A stretch of DNA of 64,000 nucleotides from the NCBI GenBank assembly GCA_026545225.1, contig CM048849.1:49402336-49466335 (forward strand), given 5' to 3'. The translations under genes were made by a program, and so were the position numbers. Under the pieces are notes generated by a model. It was not told where the DNA came from. It worked only from the letters and a program-made list of their open reading frames with translations, and did no database searches. Positions 61,156 to 64,000 of this stretch are shown here, one piece after another. How positions within the stretch are numbered: position 1 is the first letter of the stretch; every line of letters starts with the position of its first letter. Origin of the DNA: Cornus controversa (Eukaryota; Streptophyta; Magnoliopsida; Cornales; Cornaceae).

Positions 61156-61931
61156 GGCACTTGAATAAAGTTGGGATACTTAAATTACAAAGTGGTCTAT
61201 TTTAAAAGTTTATTTTTCACTTTGGTTGAAAAAAAAAAAAATTACATATGCATTGAATATTATTATACAAGTATAAAATGCACTTCAATCTATTATTTCA
61301 ATCCACACTAAATTCTGTTTGGTTCCTGTTCGACTGAAGGAGTGTTGTGCGTGACTAAAGAAAATTCAACAAATCATTGTCTTTTTGTTTCATTAGAAGA
61401 CAATTGAATTCATTGCAAAGCACCACTGTTTTGATAACTTATCGGTCGTTGATCATCTCTCATCACAAAAATATGGTTTCTTATTTTGCTTTAGTGAATT
61501 GTTTTTTTTTTTTTAAATTAAAAATAATAATAATAAAAATTAGTAAACTAATTTTTGAATTGTATGGCAAATTCATTTGCCAATGGTTCTTAATTTTGAG
61601 GTTTTTTAAATGTGATGAACGGTTTTACTAATCACTTATTTAAATTGTCATTATCAACTATCTAATTCATATTTGCTTATTCAAATATGTTCTTAGTTTG
61701 ATTTAATGAACAGACATATTCTATGTAGAATGACTCATAATTCGTTCTTGAAATTTATAGGAGTTTACTTGTGAAATTTGGATATTGCTTATTTTTGTGC
61801 TGTATGTTTTGATGTAATATCTCTTCTAGCAGATGCTTATACTTTTTTAGACATACCAGGCGGAAAAGTTATCCATTAACACATTTGACACCACAAGTGT
61901 ATCCAATCTAAAACGAAAAAGAAGTTAGTTA

Positions 61932-62359
61932 TAGAGATGTCAATTTAACCCACGTTCAGCCCCTAATGAGACGGGTTTGATAATCCTAATCAGGTTAGGA
62001 TGTGTGTTTGGGAAGAGAGTTTAAAACTCGCTAAACTTTGAACCCGCTCCGATTAATGATAAATATATAAATAAATATTCTTTTATTAGCTATGATTTTT
62101 TTTTCATTAGTTATGATAATTTTAAATTTTAACAATATTTTTGTTATTATCATTTGTAAGTATTTGTCTATACTTAATTTTTTTTACAAAATTTATCGTA
62201 AATTCGTTCAAGTTTACATTGTATTTCTTAAATGTATATATATATTGGGGCATCTCGAACCCGCCCTAACTCCGAAGCGGGTTTGGAAAGAATTTTTTAT
62301 TCGTGGGTCGAGTTTGGGAAAGGGGTGCCCATTCCGAACCTGCCCCGTTGACATATCTA
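61932..62359. mobile_element. hAT-like MITE, diverged
   Basis: The ends TAGAGATGTCAA and (reversed) TAGATATGTCAA match at 11 of 12 bases. Subterminal text is rich in GAACCCGC and CGGGTTTG. The flanking 8-mers GTTAGTTA and GTTGGCTT match only partly, which suggests age. Confidence 0.7.
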
Positions 62360-62428
62360 GTTGGCTTTAGGACCATATCAAGCGGTCTAATTTTGACTAA
62401 TTTACTAACATAATAGCATAATCACAAG

Positions 62429-63166
62429 TAGGGATGGCAACGGGGCGGGTACGGCACGGGTTTGCCTAAACCCTTCCCCGCCCCGCTACCTTCAACACAA
62501 TTACCAAATTCGCCGCGGGTTTGAAACGAGATGGAATTTCAAAATCCATCCCTGCCCCGTTGGGAGAAATCCCACCCCGTCCCCGCCCCGCCCCGCCCCA
62601 CCCCATTTAAAATTTCAAAAGGGGTGGAACGAGACGGGCGAGGCGGGACCCCTCCCCACAAAATTGTAACCACATCAAATATCAATAAAAATTAATTTTT
62701 TAAAAAATACGAGCCTAGTGGGTAGTATCAAGTTTGATACTATTAAATTCAAAATAGTATAACCCCTGTTTAAGAAGTAAAATGATAAGATTCCACAATT
62801 AAATAGCCCCCAGAAAATATATTTCACAACTAAATAACTTAGTAACAAGTTTGATCCAACAATTAAAGAAGTGTTAATACAACAAAAAGATAAAATGAAA
62901 ACATAAGTCTTAATACAACCAAAAGTAAAATTATAATTTGTGTATATATATATATATACATATAAATATATTTATAATAATAAAATATATAGGCGGGGCG
63001 GGTACGGGGCGGGTTATTATAGAGTCCCGAACCCGCTCCGTACCCACGGCGGGTTTTGATTTTTTTCCCAAACCCGCCCCTACGGAAAAAAATGGCTCCC
63101 ATACCCTCCCTAAACGGGGCCGGACGGGGCGGAAACCCGGCGGGGCGGACAAAATTGCCATCCCTA
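62429..63166. mobile_element. hAT MITE with GC-rich subterminal repeats
   Basis: Perfect 12-base inverted ends TAGGGATGGCAA / TTGCCATCCCTA are flanked by the perfect 8-bp duplication ATCACAAG (62421-62428 and 63167-63174). Both subterminal zones are packed with GGGGCGGG / CCCCGCCC, in sharp contrast to the AT-rich surroundings and the AT-rich centre. It is 738 bases long and non-coding. Confidence 0.92.
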
Positions 63167-63501
63167 ATCACAAGTGCTTATATAACGTATATTTTGCTTT
63201 ACTTTATGAATTTGTTCACTTTTATTGAATTATTTTTATATTTCTTCAATTCTTCATAAATCAAACGATTTTAAAGATATTTTCTTAATTTATTGAGTAA
63301 AGGAATTATTTGATTTAAGAAGGATAATTTGATATTTTAGAATAAAATATTGAAGGACATTTTGGACTGAATAATAATTTTTAATGCATATATAATTATT
63401 TTGCTTAATTAAAACAAAGTGAAAAATAAAAGTTTAAAATAGACCACTTTGTAATTTAGGTGTCCGAATTTTATTTAAGTGTAGTTTTCCTAAAAGTAAA
63501 A

Positions 63502-64000
63502 AAATTATAATTAATTTTTTAGTTTATGTTAACATTATTATTTATGAAAATAAATAATTATATGTATAAGTTATATATATTATAGTATATATATAGGGAT
63601 ATTCAAAGGGATATTTTGATCCATTACACATGATTAAATGAATAAATTTAGTATTCAAAAATTTTCTTCCTAAAATTTATTCCCCCTTAAACAAATACCT
63701 CTCTCTCTCCCTGTATTAATTAAAGACATAATAATAATAATAATAAGATTGTCAGGTCCCAAAATTCGAAAGACCCGGAGTCTAAACTCCACCAGAGAAC
63801 GATGCATGCTACTATGTATTAGGTTTGTCTAATTCTTACTTCCAAAAATAAAAATTATATAAATATCCATATTCACATCCAAAATTGTTATATTGCTTGA
63901 AATTGAAGCATTGGTCCAATGCTAATCGTCTCGTCATTGCAGCGGAAACTGAAAAGACATGATGGACCTACTTTCTCTGCCGTTTCCATGTTCTCCACTT
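63502..64000. other. Right-edge intergenic DNA
   Basis: AT-rich, with a TAA microsatellite at about 63728-63747. I see no gene. A more balanced stretch after 63760 could belong to a feature outside the window. Confidence 0.5.

Larger units (their letters stand above)
61156..63492. mobile_element. Mutator-like element containing two MITEs
   Basis: The left end (to about 61300) and the right end (from about 63335, reversed) share TTAAATTACAAAGTGGTCTA, TTTATTTTTCACTTTG and ATATGCATT. Near-identical 9-mers AAAGTAAAG (61147-61155) and AAAGTAAAA (63493-63501) flank it. The same arms occur in the element at 36491-38184, so both belong to one family. The interior has no transposase and hosts two hAT-like MITEs. 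Confidence 0.75.

Overview
This window is nuclear DNA from a dicot plant. It is AT-rich, its genes have introns with GT-AG borders, the encoded proteins resemble plant families, and the spaces between genes hold plant-type transposons (Ty1/copia, TRIM, hAT, Mutator-like). The species cannot be named from the sequence. All gene models below were joined by hand from splice sites, reading phase and remembered family similarity. No search was run.

Left part (1-25.3 kb), gene-rich: (1) the 3' portion of a conserved cysteine-rich plant protein of unknown function (exons at 900-5062, +); (2) a six-exon tetraspanin like TET19 (8463-9964, +); (3) a two-exon sphingolipid delta-4 desaturase, DES1-like (15971-11012, -), whose 4-kb intron carries a hAT-type MITE and a mitochondrial DNA insertion that includes a piece of mitochondrial large-subunit rRNA; (4) a three-exon TPR protein with a plastid-like N terminus (18049-21399, +); (5) a two-exon CBS-domain protein of the CBSX5 type (25077-22462, -) with a clear TATA box. 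TET19 and DES1 converge, and so do the TPR gene and CBSX5.

Middle part (25.3-48.7 kb), no intact host gene seen: a TRIM retrotransposon; a 0.6-kb near-perfect hairpin; a 1.1-kb foldback element; an island rich in ACGT motifs; a nested stack in which an old MITE was broken by a hAT element and again by a Mutator-like element, both with exact target duplications; a decayed copia element whose LTR holds a hAT MITE; and a copia element with both LTRs, primer-binding site and target duplication but a damaged coding region.

Right part (48.7-64 kb): an RNase H2 subunit C gene (48940-52439, +) with an E2F-type site and telo box upstream, three overlapping start codons in three frames, an intron ending in CG instead of AG, a Mutator-like MITE in intron 2, and no recognisable last exon. 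Beyond it lie a decayed gypsy-type gag-like region, an eight-copy CGATCG tandem repeat, a 5'-truncated copia element, and a 2.3-kb Mutator-like element containing two further hAT-like MITEs.

The genes do not form a pathway. They are housekeeping or membrane genes that happen to be neighbours. The main interest is in the structure of the repeats and in the condition of the RNase H2C locus.
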